Assembly (NCBI GenBank): GCA_034769895.1
Contig: CM068367.1
Location: 690,670,268 to 690,734,267 of the forward strand
From: Magicicada septendecula
Taxonomy: Eukaryota > Arthropoda > Insecta > Hemiptera > Cicadidae
Direction of reading: 5' to 3'
DNA length: 64,000 bases
Shown: positions 11,419 to 24,294 of the stretch, piece by piece
Layout: every line of letters starts with the position of its first letter
Numbering within the stretch: position 1 is the stretch's first letter
Translations under genes and position numbers: made by a program
The notes under the pieces: generated by a model
The model's input: the letters and a program-made list of their open reading frames with translations, nothing else
Told to the model about the DNA's origin: nothing
The model's database searches: none

Positions 11419-12751
11419 GTACCCCCTCAATGAGAATTCTGCTGTCCAAAACAGAAGAAATCTCATTGATAAAACCCCGAAGAGGACCGGTGAGGAACTG
11501 GTGCCAATAACCCCCTGGTTCTTACTCTTCATGGGTACACGACCCCCCTGGCTTGGCAACTATGGACGCATCTGAACGAGATCACTGGACTTCTCCGTAA
11601 GAGATCCCAACACCGAAAAATCGAACAGACAAGTACCACAGCACACCTCACCTTCTGACATGCTACCCCCCAAAATCCTCAATCCCTGGCTTAGATTATG
11701 CCAGATCCTCCACCGATATGTTTCCCCTTTTCTGCAAGCTGGGCTGCCTTTAGCAGATACTGGGCTCACACACACTCACATTACATATTATACATTGAAA
11801 AATTCTTTAAAATTTACTATTTCATCTAAGAAAAAAAAAATCAAAGTTCAAAATAAAATATTTTATCAAAAAATTCTCTTCCTTAGTTTTCTTTTCTTGT
11901 TATCAACAAAAAATTACACCACTGGAACACTTCTTAAAATCAAACAAAACATCCTTAGCCTAACAGGTGATTACCTAAAGTCTAACAATACAATTCAATA
12001 CAATAAATCAATCAAATAAACATGGTTAGCACACAAATAATAAAATAATCAATACTTAAAATATTTACTAGCTGGCAGGCGAAAAATCAAGATTTTTTTT
12101 TTCAAAAAAAAAATACTTTCCAAAAAATTTTAAAATTCAAAGAAAAAAAATTTAAATTTATTTAAATGTTTCCTTTACATTTAGACATTAATTAAAACTT
12201 GGTTAAATTGATTAAAAAACACAAATTGAATGGACTTCCATATGAAACAAGCTTAGTATGTGTGACCTCACTGTCAGCTGATCAAAACTAGGTCAAGTCC
12301 ACAACCTTGACCCACATGTGTTATGTATAAGTTCTATCTGAAAATACATTGAACAATCCAACTTGAAACATAAAACATAATAAAATAAAACATTTAAAAG
12401 AACTAAATATTATTATAAATAATAAGCAAATTGACATTAAACTATTCAAATAAACTTGACAACTTTACATTTACACATTCTATCAAAAGTTTGTCACTGG
12501 TTTCTATAAAAAGTTTTATACATTCTTATTACAAATCTCTTTCTTTACTTGACAATCTGATTCTACATTACTGTGGGTGATTTAAATACTTGTAACAATT
12601 TAATTTACTACTCGCTCTGTATACATATATAATCTTTCTCCCTTTGACTCTAACCTCTACCAACTGTAACTCACATGACACCCATTTCTATTAAAAACAT
12701 CTACCAAACACTCTCTAAACCCAACTTATCATTAAACTCAAATCGCCACCT

Positions 12752-12783
<32 letters not shown>

Positions 12784-13881
12784 AAATACTCTCTAACCCT
12801 TTGTACTTAGGATACGTGTTTCCCCCCCCCAAAAAAAAACTCATTTCCCTTATCTGGCCCCTGGATTCTACCTAAGGCGGCCCCGTCCCCACTAAATCGA
12901 TCCCATCCCGTCCCAACTTATCATTATGCCGCGGACTCCTACATTACACTACCCCCTACTACAAAATTGCCATCCCCAAAAATCTCAATCTCATTACCTT
13001 ACTACAACTACAACAAAATAACGTCATTAATTATAAACATCAATATATCACTCAAAACTCTACATATATTCTCCATTACTACTGTGTCAACATCAATACT
13101 TCTCAAAATTCTATAACATACATTACTTCAAAACAACATTACATTATATTCATCTCTACCATTTCTTTAACTTTGGTTTCAACTTGGACAAATCTATATG
13201 TCCCATAAGATATTCATCACCCCAAAACTATCTCTTATTCGCTTTCACAAATTATTACTTTACTTCTCACTTTATTAAATTACTTTTCTCATTACTTTAA
13301 ATAGCATCTGTAATACATTGAAACATTACATTGAACATTAATTACTTGGAACATTTATAAACCATTTTACCAGTGACATGTTATTGCTGATCAGCTGATC
13401 TTCCTAACACAATGAAAACGCATCTCAAAATTGAACAAATTACATGAAATATATATGTATTTATTTATCATTACTTCTCACCTCCTTGTTTCCCATTTCT
13501 CTGATTCTGATACTTTGTGTTGACCGCCTGCCAGACGGTTTAACTATTGGCTTAGTTTAAAAAATACACACATAATGAAAACACATATTTTTATCAATAT
13601 CTATATCTAACGTACAACAAATAAATTCACTACAATTATTTACAAACTTTAGTTATTAACTGTTCAGTTTTTCCGCACTTCATTGCCCAAATCTGCCATG
13701 TCAAAACCACAATACAAAATGTTTATCACTGTCTTTTATTGTTTTATGGTTTAGCCTCCATCGTCATAGATTAACCTTGGTTTTATACAACATCGTTCAA
13801 TCTCATTAACACACAAATTACTGTTTTGTGTGTTATAACCATAAAAACTGACTTCATTCACTTACCCAAATACTCATTAAA
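11419..13881 (-). other. Non-coding 3' half of internal region 1
   Basis: Between the ORF stop and the purine tract (immediately right of 11418) there is no credible minus-strand ORF. It holds a CT/TA microsatellite (about 12755-12783) whose length differs in each copy, shrinking from copy 1 to copy 4, and a run of C then A near 12823. The equivalent segments in copies 2-4 are 16648-19102, 21846-24294 and 27063-29510. pol would normally lie here. Confidence 0.8.
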
Positions 13882-15243
13882 TCAGTCCACGTTAGGTATT
13901 TTTGTTAAGTCTCCGTCATTAAATTCACTCATTATCGGGTTAAATACTTCGGTCAAATCATTATAGTCATTATTATTCAAATATACTTTTAAACTTTCTT
14001 TCCATTCGTCATACTTTCTATTTAAGTTATACAATTCTGTTACTTTCTCCACATACACTTCTCTGTTTAACTCTCTCTCTTCATAACACCACATCACACT
14101 CTCACAATTATTCCGGACAGAGGGTACAAAATTACACAATAAAAATAAATACTTCAATTCCTCTATCAATACGGGACCCTTGCCCTTCAACAACAACACT
14201 TGTGAACTCATTAAATCATCATAAACATTATCAACAATAAGGGGAAAATTTACCCCCTGTCCCCACTCTACCACAACATTATTTTTCCTCTCTCTCTCTA
14301 ACTCATTAACACACATTAACATCTCATAATCGCTACATTCCACCAACTCATCAGTACTTTCATTATTTAGTTTCACCGTATCACTTTCTGATACCAATTC
14401 TTCAAACACATTATTATACTCAATATTATTATTCTCATTATTTTCAACATTATTGTTATCATTTGTTATCTTACTCTCTACTACTACGTTTTCACCCATA
14501 TCATTATAATTATCCTCTGTTTTACATTCAAAATTTTCAATTACCTTTTGTCTTTGTTTATCAAATTTTTCCACCACATTACTCTCCATTTTGTCAATTT
14601 TGTTATTCGTATTTTTTAATGAATGACTCAACGTTTCATTTAATTCATTTGTCAATTTGATAAAGTTACTCTCACATTTGATTTGTACTTTATTAATTTC
14701 AGTTTTGAGTTCATCCAATTTGCAATTAAATTCACTTTTAATTTCGGTCTTAATTTCATTCAATTTGTTATTCTGCGTATCTAATTTCTCATTTACATTA
14801 TTTTTAAATTCTTGCATCTTGTTTTTCTGTTCATCTAACTTTACATCAAATTTATTGAGCATTTCGTTTTTTTGTTCATCAAACTTTACACTCTGTTTTT
14901 CTATCATTGCTTGTATTGCTTTAAACATTTCATAGGTATCGTCAGATTTTTTATTTTGGATAGGTGTCGATTGATGTTCGACATCTTTCATTATTTTTGA
15001 TTCAGTTATTTCTGTATTACTGTCAGTGAAACTGACCTCTTCATTATTAGTTGTACAGTCCCTACTCAAATTTGGGGTTATCTGAATCCCCGAATCTACA
15101 GTTACATTACTCTGGTCACTTATGCTTAATTCTGTTTTATCTTTACTCGCACTTGGAGTCGAATGTATTTCAAAATTGCTCATGTTTGAGTCGTCGAAAT
15201 TTTCGACACTATTTTCATTTACTTTATTCTCGTTATCTGACAT
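13882..15243 (-). CDS. 453-residue coiled-coil protein of the non-autonomous LTR element, copy 1
   Basis: The ORF starts at ATG 15243, about 175 bases after the primer site, where gag normally starts, and is intact. Residues 1-105 are acidic and serine-rich. Residues ~108-245 are a long coiled coil with repeats of the form KLDEQKNKMQEF. Residues ~260-325 are an Asn/Glu-rich spacer. The last ~130 residues look globular (EELKYLFLLCNFVPSVRNN). No zinc knuckle, protease or RT motif is seen. Position and coiled coil suggest a structural Gag-like role, but I do not recognise the family. Copy 2 differs by only two residues. Confidence 0.7.
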   Translation of the reverse strand: MSDNENKVNENSVENFDDSNMSNFEIHSTPSASKDKTELSISDQSNVTVDSGIQITPNLSRDCTTNNEEVSFTDSNTEITESKIMKDVEHQSTPIQNKKSDDTYEMFKAIQAMIEKQSVKFDEQKNEMLNKFDVKLDEQKNKMQEFKNNVNEKLDTQNNKLNEIKTEIKSEFNCKLDELKTEINKVQIKCESNFIKLTNELNETLSHSLKNTNNKIDKMESNVVEKFDKQRQKVIENFECKTEDNYNDMGENVVVESKITNDNNNVENNENNNIEYNNVFEELVSESDTVKLNNESTDELVECSDYEMLMCVNELERERKNNVVVEWGQGVNFPLIVDNVYDDLMSSQVLLLKGKGPVLIEELKYLFLLCNFVPSVRNNCESVMWCYEERELNREVYVEKVTELYNLNRKYDEWKESLKVYLNNNDYNDLTEVFNPIMSEFNDGDLTKIPNVD

Positions 15244-15419
15244 TTTTTATCATTGATATTCAAAATAATAATAATCTAATTAATTAATTTTTTGTAATCT
15301 ACTTCTATATTACTTTCGGTATAGCTTTGCGTACATAACGCATTTTTATTTTGCTACGCTAACCTAACACATGTTTGTATCCTCGTAGATGTGGAATTTA
15401 ATTAAATATATTAAAATTC

Positions 15420-15437
15420 GTCCCTGTTCGGGCGCCA
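15420..15437 (-). promoter_or_regulatory. Primer-binding site, unit 1
   Basis: On the minus strand this reads TGGCGCCCGAACAGGGAC, which is the known lentiviral tRNA-Lys3 primer-site sequence; in an insect it implies priming by a Lys tRNA. It lies two bases after the LTR2 end. Confidence 0.85.
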
Positions 15438-15439
15438 TT

Positions 15440-16647
15440 TGTTATAATCTATAACAATTTTAAATTTATTAAATACAAAATTACATAATTTCCACCTACC
15501 TCCACGATCTCTTCTATCAGGGTCCAGGATCCAATCACAAGTACGTTAGATACAAGCATGTGTTAAGGTTATCGAAATAACTGATTCGACACATTGTTAT
15601 GAAGAGAAATTACTATTTTTAATTAATCAGAATCATTTTAAAATTTTGTTCAAAACTTTGCTCAGTGGTTTACAGATTAAGTTACACATTTCTTTGTTCT
15701 GTTGGCATCTTCTACATACTAACTTACTCTAATATCTTACCTTACTGATCACTATATAAAACAGATATACAGACAGAGCCCAGCCTGCAATTTTTCACTC
15801 TCACACATACATGAAATTTATTTTTAACAACCCCAAAACATTTTTAATACCCCATAACCTTTTATAATAAAGCCCCAGCCCTTAATGAAAAACCGCCGGC
15901 AACGTGGTTCGCGCGCGCACTCATCTTCTTGTAATTTCTTGTTTTTACTGTCCGAAAGTTATACAATTACATTCTTTACTTTTTTACTCGACCGCGGTCA
16001 CATAAATTTTTCTCTCATTCCACTTTTTACTGTTAAAATATAAAGTTTTGTGACGAGCCTAACGTGGCTCGTTCCGGCGCCGGAGCGATCAGTTAACCAA
16101 CTGGGGGAGAAAACGTAGCAGGTGTTGCTAACGTGATCTCATACTTGTAAGGAAATCACTGCCTTGGGCTTCGTCGCAGGAGTTTCGTCCCATGCCATGC
16201 ATGTAGTTGTCGGAGTGACGACAGCATACGATCTCCGTGAGGCACTGGCCGACGTCACAAAAGAGGCCGGACTTAGACTTTACTTCCTCCAGCTTAAACG
16301 CACATTGCTGAATCAAATTCGCCCAAGCCATTTTGCTTTAAACCAACTCGGCGTCCCAACAGAGCGCGTACTTGTATTGCGCGTGAGTGCGTGGTCACAC
16401 TTATGCAAAGTTCTGAGAAATTGAGGGTGGTTCAAATTCCTTGCCTGGTTACACAACAGCAACTGCGTCTCACTGCTTTGTTCTCAACACTGTACTACTT
16501 GCCACGTGGTCTGTTATAACGGAAATAGCGTTGTCGGAAAATAAAACTTTCACGATATTTTTATAAAATCCCGCAAAAATGAAATAAATAAAATACAAAT
16601 GCCCCATACCCGCAATAAATGAAATTACCCAATTTAGACACGTTACA
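15440..16647 (-). repeat. LTR2
   Basis: A 1208-bp LTR shared by units 1 and 2: 5' LTR of the left unit and 3' LTR of the right. Carries AACGTGGCTCG, like LTR3 and LTR4. Confidence 0.93.
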
Positions 16648-19102
16648 GTACCCCCTCAATGAGAATTCTGCTGTCCAAAACAGAAGAAATCTCATTGATA
16701 AAACCCCGAAGAGGACCGGTGAGGAACTGGTGCCAATAACCCCCTGGTTCTTACTCTTCATGGGTACACGACCCCCCTGGCTTGGCAACTATGGACGCAT
16801 CTGAACGAGATCACTGGACTTCTCCGTAAGAGATCCCAACACCGAAAAATCGAACAGACAAGTACCACAGCACACCTCACCTTCTGACATGCTACCCCCC
16901 AAAATCCTCAATCCCTGGCTTAGATTATGCCAGATCCTCCACCGATATGTTTCCCCTTTTCTGAAAGCTGGGCTGCCTTTAGCAGATACTGGGCTCACAC
17001 ACACTCACATTACATATTATACATTGAAAAATTCTTTAAAATTTACTATTTCATCTAAGAAAAAAAAATTCAAAATTCAAAATAAAATATTTTATCAAAA
17101 ATTTCTCTTTCTTAGTTTTCTTTTCTTGTTATCAACAAAAAATTACACCAATGGAACACTTCTTAAAATCAAACAAAACATCCTTAGCCTAACAGGTGAT
17201 TACCTAAAGTCTAACAATACAATTCAATACAATAAATCAATCAAATAAACATGGTTAGCACACAAATAATAAAATAATCAATACTTAAAATATCCATTAG
17301 CTGGCAGGCGAAAAATCAAGATTTTTTTCCAAAAAAAAATACTTTCCAAAAAATTTTAAAATTCGAAGAAAAAAAATTTAAATTTATTTAAATGTTTCCT
17401 TTACATTTAGACATTAATTAAAACTTGGTTAAATTGATTAAAAAACACAAATTGAATGGACTTCCATATGAAACAAGCTTAGTATGTGTGACCTCACTGT
17501 CAGCTGATCAAAACTAGGTCAAGTCCACAACCTTGACCCACATGTGTTATGTATAAGTTCTATCTGAAAATACATTGAACAATCCAACTTGAAACATAAA
17601 ACATAATAAAATAAAACATTTAAAAGAACTAAATATTATTATAAATAATAAGCAAATTGACATTAAACTATTCAAATAAACTTGACAACTTTACATTTAC
17701 ACATTCTATCAAAAGTTTGTCACTGGTTTCTATAAAAAGTTTTATACATTCTTATTACAAATCTCTTTCTTTACTTGACAATCTGATTCTACATTACTGT
17801 GGGTGATTTAAATACTTGTAACAATTTAATTTACTACTCGCTCTGTATACATATATAATCTTTCTCCCTTTGACTCTAACCTCTACCAACTGTAACTCAC
17901 ATGACACCCATTTCTATTAAAAACATCTACCAAACACTCTTTAAACCCAACTTATCATTAAACTCAAATCGCCACCTTCTCTCTCTCTATATATATATAT
18001 ATAAAATACTCTCTAACCCTTTGTACTTAGGATACGTGTTTCCCCCCCCCAAAAAAAAAACTCATTTCCCTTATCTGGCCCCTGGATTCTACCTAAGGCG
18101 GCCCCGTCCCCACTAAATCGATCCCATCCCGTCCCAACTTATCATTATGTCGCGGACTCCTACATTACACTACCCCCTACTACAAAATTGCCATCCCCAA
18201 AAATCTCAATCTCATTACCTTACTACAACTACAACAAAATAACGTCATTAATTATAAACATCAATATATCACTCAAAACTCTACATATATTCTCCATTAC
18301 TACTGTGTCAACATCAATACTTCTCAAAATTCTATAACATACATTACTTCAAAACAACATTACATTATATTCATCTCTACCATTTCTTTAACTTTGATTT
18401 CAACTTGGACAAATCTATATGTCCCATAAGATATTCATCACCCCAAAACTATCTCTTATTCGCTTTCACAAATTATTACTTTACTTCTCACTTTATTAAA
18501 TTACTTTTCTCATTACTTTAAATAGCATCTGTAATACATTGAAACATTATATTGAACATTAATTACTTGGAACATTTATAAACCATTTTACCAGTGACAT
18601 GTTATTGCTGATCAGCTGATCTTCCTAACACAATGAAAACGCATCTCAAAATTGAACAAATTACATGAAATATATATGTATTTATTTATCATTACTTCTC
18701 ACCTCCTTGTTTCCCATTTCTCTGATTCTGATACTTTGTGTTGACCGCCTGCCAGACGGTTTAACTATTGGCTTAGTTTAAAAAATACACACATAATGAA
18801 AACACATATTTTTATCAGTATCTATATCTAACGTACAACAAATAAATTCACTACAATTATTTACAAACTTTAGTTATTAACTGTTCAGTTTTTCCGCACT
18901 TCATTGCCCAAATCTGCCATGTCAAAACCACAATACAAAATGTTTATCACTGTCTTTTATTGTTTTATGGTTTAGCCTCCATCGTCATAGATTAACCTTG
19001 GTTTTATAAACATCGTTCAATCTCATTAACACACAAATTACTGTTTTGTGTGTTATAACCATAAAAACTGACTTCATTCATCTTACCCAAATACTCATTA
19101 AA

Positions 19103-20464
19103 TCAGTCCACGTTAGGTATTTTTGTTAAGTCTCCGTCATTAAATTCACTCATTATCGGGTTAAATACTTCGGTCAAATCATTATAGTCATTATTATTCA
19201 AATATACTTTTAAACTTTCTTTCCATTCGTCATACTTTCTATTTAAGTTATACAATTCTGTTACTTTCTCCACATACACTTCTCTGTTTAACTCTCTCTC
19301 TTCATAACACCACATCACACTCTCACAATTATTCCGGACAGAGGGTACAAAATTACACAATAAAAATAAATACTTCAATTCCTCTATCAATACGGGACTC
19401 TTGCCCTTCAACAACAACACTTGTGAACTCATTAAATCATCATAAACATTATCAACAATAAGGGGAAAATTTACCCCCTGTCCCCACTCTACCACAACAT
19501 TATTTTTCCTCTCTCTCTCTAACTCATTAACACACATTAACATCTCATAATCGCTACATTCCACCAACTCATCAGTACTTTCATTATTTAGTTTCACCGT
19601 ATCACTTTCTGATACCAATTCTTCAAACACATTATTATACTCAATATTATTATTCTCATTATTTTCAACATTATTGTTATCATTTGTTATCTTACTCTCT
19701 ACTACTACGTTTTCACCCATATCATTATAATTATCCTCTGTTTTACATTCAAAATTTTCAATTACCTTTTGTCTTTGTTTATCAAATTTTTCCACCACAT
19801 TACTCTCCATTTTGTCAATTTTGTTATTCGTATTTTTTAATGAATGACTCAACGTTTCATTTAATTCATTTGTCAATTTGATAAAGTTACTCTCACATTT
19901 GATTTGTACTTTATTAATTTCAGTTTTGAGTTCATCCAATTTGCAATTAAATTCACTTTTAATTTCGGTCTTAATTTCATTCAATTTGTTATTCTGCGTA
20001 TCTAATTTCTCATTTACATTATTTTTAAATTCTTGCATCTTGTTTTTCTGTTCATCTAACTTTACATCAAATTTATTGAGCATTTCGTTTTTTTGTTCAT
20101 CAAACTTTACACTCTGTTTTTCTATCATTGCTTGTATTGCTTTAAACATTTCATAGGTATCGTCAGATTTTTTATTTTGGATAGGTGTCGATTGATGTTC
20201 GACATCTTCCATTATTTTTGATTCAGTTATTTCTGTATTACTGTCAGTGAAACTGACCTCTTCATTATTAGTTGTACAGTCCCTACTCAAATTTGGGGTT
20301 ATCTGAATCCCCGAATCTACAGTTACATTACTCTGGTCACTTATGCTTAATTCTGTTTTATCTTTACTCGCACTTGGAGTCGAATGTATTTCAAAATTGC
20401 TCATGTTTGAGTCGTCGAAATTTTCGACACTATTTTCATTTACTTTATTCTCGTTATCTGACAT
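19103..20464 (-). CDS. 453-residue coiled-coil protein, copy 2 (intact)
   Basis: The full frame is as in copy 1, with two residue differences (Lys to Glu in ESKIM-DVEH; Gly to Ser in LKGK-PV). Two intact copies differing only by substitutions suggest recent duplication, and perhaps that the protein was still functional when the element last moved. Start ATG 20464 lies about 177 bases downstream of the primer site at 20641-20658. Confidence 0.7.
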   Translation of the reverse strand: MSDNENKVNENSVENFDDSNMSNFEIHSTPSASKDKTELSISDQSNVTVDSGIQITPNLSRDCTTNNEEVSFTDSNTEITESKIMEDVEHQSTPIQNKKSDDTYEMFKAIQAMIEKQSVKFDEQKNEMLNKFDVKLDEQKNKMQEFKNNVNEKLDTQNNKLNEIKTEIKSEFNCKLDELKTEINKVQIKCESNFIKLTNELNETLSHSLKNTNNKIDKMESNVVEKFDKQRQKVIENFECKTEDNYNDMGENVVVESKITNDNNNVENNENNNIEYNNVFEELVSESDTVKLNNESTDELVECSDYEMLMCVNELERERKNNVVVEWGQGVNFPLIVDNVYDDLMSSQVLLLKGKSPVLIEELKYLFLLCNFVPSVRNNCESVMWCYEERELNREVYVEKVTELYNLNRKYDEWKESLKVYLNNNDYNDLTEVFNPIMSEFNDGDLTKIPNVD

Positions 20465-20640
20465 TTTTTATCATTGATATTCAATATATTAATAATCTAA
20501 TTAATTAATTTTTTGTAATCTACTTCTATATTACTTTCGGTATAGCTTTGCGTACATAACGCATTTTTATTTTGCTACGCTAACCTAACACATGTTTGTA
20601 TCCTCGTAGATGTGGAATTTAATTAAATATATTAAAATTC

Positions 20641-20658
20641 GTCCCTGTTCGGGCGCCA
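20641..20658 (-). promoter_or_regulatory. Primer-binding site, unit 2
   Basis: Identical 18-base Lys-tRNA-type site, two bases from LTR3. Confidence 0.85.
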
Positions 20659-20660
20659 TT

Positions 20661-21845
20661 TGTTATAATCTATAACAATTTTAAATTTATTAAATACAAA
20701 ATTACATAATTTCCACCTACCTCCACGATCTCTTCTATCAGGGTCCAGGATCCAATCACAAGTACGTTAGATACAAGCATGTGTTAAGGTTATCGAAATA
20801 ACTGATTCGACACATTGTTATGAAGAGAAATTACTATTTTTAATTAATCAGAATCATTTTAAAATTTTGTTCAAAACTTTGCTCAGTGGTTTACAGATTA
20901 AGTTACACATTTCTTTGTTCTGTTGGCATCTTCTACATACTAACTTACTCTAATATCTTACCTTACTGATCACTATATAAAACAGATATACAGACAGAGC
21001 CCAGCCTGCAATTTTTCACTCTCACACATACATGAAATTTATTTTTAACAACCCCAAAACATTTTTAATACCCCATAACCTTTTATAATAAAGCCCCAGC
21101 CCTTAATGAAAAACCGCCGGCAACGTGGTTCGCGCGCGCACTCATCTTCTTGTAATTTCTTGTTTTTACTGTCCGAAAGTTATACAATTACATTCTTTAC
21201 TTTTTTACTCGACCGCGGTCACATAAATTTTTCTCTCATTCCACTTTTTACTGTTAAAATATAAAGTTTTGTGACGAGCCTAACGTGGCTCGTTCCGGCG
21301 CCGGAGCGATCAGTTAACCAACTGGGGGAGAAAACGTAGCAGGTGTTGCTAACGTGATCTCATACTTGTAAGGAAATCACTGCCTTGGGCTTCGTCGCAT
21401 GTAGTTGTCGGAGTGACGACAGCATACGATCTCCGTGAGGCACTGGCCGACGTCACAAAAGAGGCCGGACTTAGACTTTACTTCCTCCAGCTTAAACGCA
21501 CATTGCTGAATCAAATTCGCCCAAGCCATTTTGCTTTAAACCAACTCGGCGTCCCAACAGAGCGCGTACTTGTATTGCGCGTGAGTGCGTGGTCACATTT
21601 ATGCAAAGTTCTGAGAAATTGAGGGTGGTTCAAATTCCTTGCCTGGTTACACAACAGCAACTGCGTCTCACTGCTTTGTTCTCAACACTGTACTACTTGC
21701 CACGTGGTCTGTTATAACGGAAATAGCGTTGTCGGAAAATAAAACTTTCACGATATTTTTATAAAATCCCGCAAAAATGAAATAAATAAAATACAAATGC
21801 CCCATACCCGCAATAAATGAAATTACCCAATTTAGACACGTTACA
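20661..21845 (-). repeat. LTR3 with 23-bp deletion
   Basis: The LTR is 1185 bp. Relative to the others it lacks 23 bp near 21399, between two short GTCGCA/CATGCATG-type stretches, typical of a slippage deletion. It is otherwise nearly identical. Confidence 0.92.
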
Positions 21846-24294
21846 GTACCCCCTCAATGAGAATTCTGCTGTCCAAAACAGAAGAAATCTCATTGATAAA
21901 ACCCCGAAGAGGACCGGTGAGGAACTGGTGCCAATAACCCCCTGGTTCTTACTCTTCATGGGTACACGACCCCCCTGGCTTGGCAACTATGGACGCATCT
22001 GAACGAGATCACTGGACTTCTCCGTAAGAGATCCCAACACCGAAAAATCGAACAGACAAGTACCACAGCACACCTCACCTTCTGACATGCTACCCCCCAA
22101 AATCCTCAATCCCTGGCTTAGATTATGCCAGATCCTCCACCGATATGTTTCCCCTTTTCTGCAAGCTGGGCTGCCTTTAGCAGATACTGGGCTCACACAC
22201 ACTCACATTACATATTATACATTGAAAAATTCTTTAAAATTTACTATTTCATCTAAGAAAAAAAAATTCAAAATTCAAAATAAAATATTTTATCAAAAAA
22301 TTCTCTTTCTTAGTTTTCTTTTCTTGTTATCAACAAAAAATTACACCAATGGAACACTTCTTAAAATCAAACAAAACATCCTTAGCCTAACAGGTGATTA
22401 CCTAAAGTCTAACAATACAATTCAATACAATAAATCAATCAAATAAACATGGTTAGCACACAAATAATAAAATAATCAATACTTAAAATATCCACTAGCT
22501 GGCAGGCGAAAAATCAAGATTTTTTTTTCCAAAAAAAATACTTTCCAAAAAATTTTAAAATTCGAAGAAAAAAAATTTTAATTTATTAAAATGTTTCCTT
22601 TACATTTAGACATTAATTAAAACTTGGTTAAATTGATTAAAAAACACAAATTGAATGGACTTCCATATGAAACAAGCTTAGTATGTGTGACCTCACTGTC
22701 AGCTGATCAAAACTAGGTCAAGTCCACAACCTTGACCCACATGTGTTATGTATAAGTTCTATCTGAAAATACATTGAACAATCCAACTTGAAACATAAAA
22801 CATAATAAAATAAAACATTTAAAAGAACTAAATATTATTATAAATAATAAGCAAATTGACATTAAACTATTCAAATAAACTTGACAACTTTACATTTACA
22901 CATTCTATCAAAAGTTTGTCACTGGTTTCTATAAAAAGTTTTATACATTCTTATTACAAATCTCTTTCTGTACTTGGCAATCTGATTCTACATTACTGTG
23001 GGTGATTTAAATACTTGTAACAATTTAATTTACTACTCGCTCTGTATACATATATAATCTTTCTCCCTTTGACTCTAACCTCTACCAACTGTAACTCACA
23101 TGACACCCATTTCTATTAAAAACATCTACCAAACACTCTCTAAACCCAACTTATCATTAAACTCAAATCGCCACCTTCTCTCTATATATATATATAAAAA
23201 ATACTCTCTAACCCTTTGTACTTAGGATACGTGTTTCCCCCCTCCCAAAAAACTCATTTCCCTTATCTGGCCCCTGGATTCTACCTAAGGCGGCCCCGTC
23301 CCCACTAAATCGATCCCATCCCGTCCCAACTTATCATAATGTCGCGGACTCCTACATTACACTACCCCCTACTACAAAATTGCCATCCCCAAAAATCTCA
23401 ATCTCATTACCTTACTACAACTACAACAAAATAACGTCATTAATTATAAACATCAATATATCACTCAAAACTCTACATATATTCTCCATTACTACTGTGT
23501 CAACATCAATACTCCTCAAAATTCTATAACATACATTACTTCAAAACAACATTACATTATATTCATCTCTACCATTTCTTTAACTTTGATTTCAACTTGG
23601 ACAGATTTATATGTCCCATAAGATATTCATCACCCAAAAACTATCTCTTATTCGCTTTCACAAATTATTACTTTACTTCTCACTTTATTAAATTACTTTT
23701 CTCATTACTTTAAATAGCATCTGTAATACATTGAAACATTACATTGAACATTAATTACTTGGAACATTTATAAACCATTTTACCAGTGACATGTTATTGC
23801 TGATCAGCTGATCTTCCTAACACAATGAAAACGCATCTCAAAATTGAACAAATTACATGAAATATATATGTATTTATTTATCATTACTTCTCACCTCCTT
23901 GTTTCCCATTTCTCTGATTCTGATACCTTGTGTTGACCGCCTGCCAGACGGTTTAACTATTGGCTTAGTTTAAAAAATACACATATAATGAAAACACATA
24001 TTTTTATCAATATCTATATCTAACGTACAACAAATAAATTCACTACAATTATTTACAAACTTTAGTTATTAACTGTTCAGTTTTTCCGCACTTCATTGTC
24101 CAAATCTGCCATGTCAAAACCACAATACAAAATGTTTATCACTGTCTTTTATTGTTTTATGGTTTAGCCTCCATCGTCATAGATTAACCTTGGTTTTATA
24201 CAACATCGTTCAATCTCATTAACACACAAATTACTGTTTGTGTGTTATAACCATAAAAACTGACTTCATTCATCTTACCCAGATACTCATTAAA

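Noticed and set aside
11660..12019. 119-codon ORF repeated four times on the plus strand
   Set aside because: Antisense to the element, AT-rich low complexity after residue 40, and conserved only through array duplication.
14657..14935. 92-codon hydrophobic plus-strand ORF seen in all four units
   Set aside because: Exact antisense shadow of the coiled-coil ORF.
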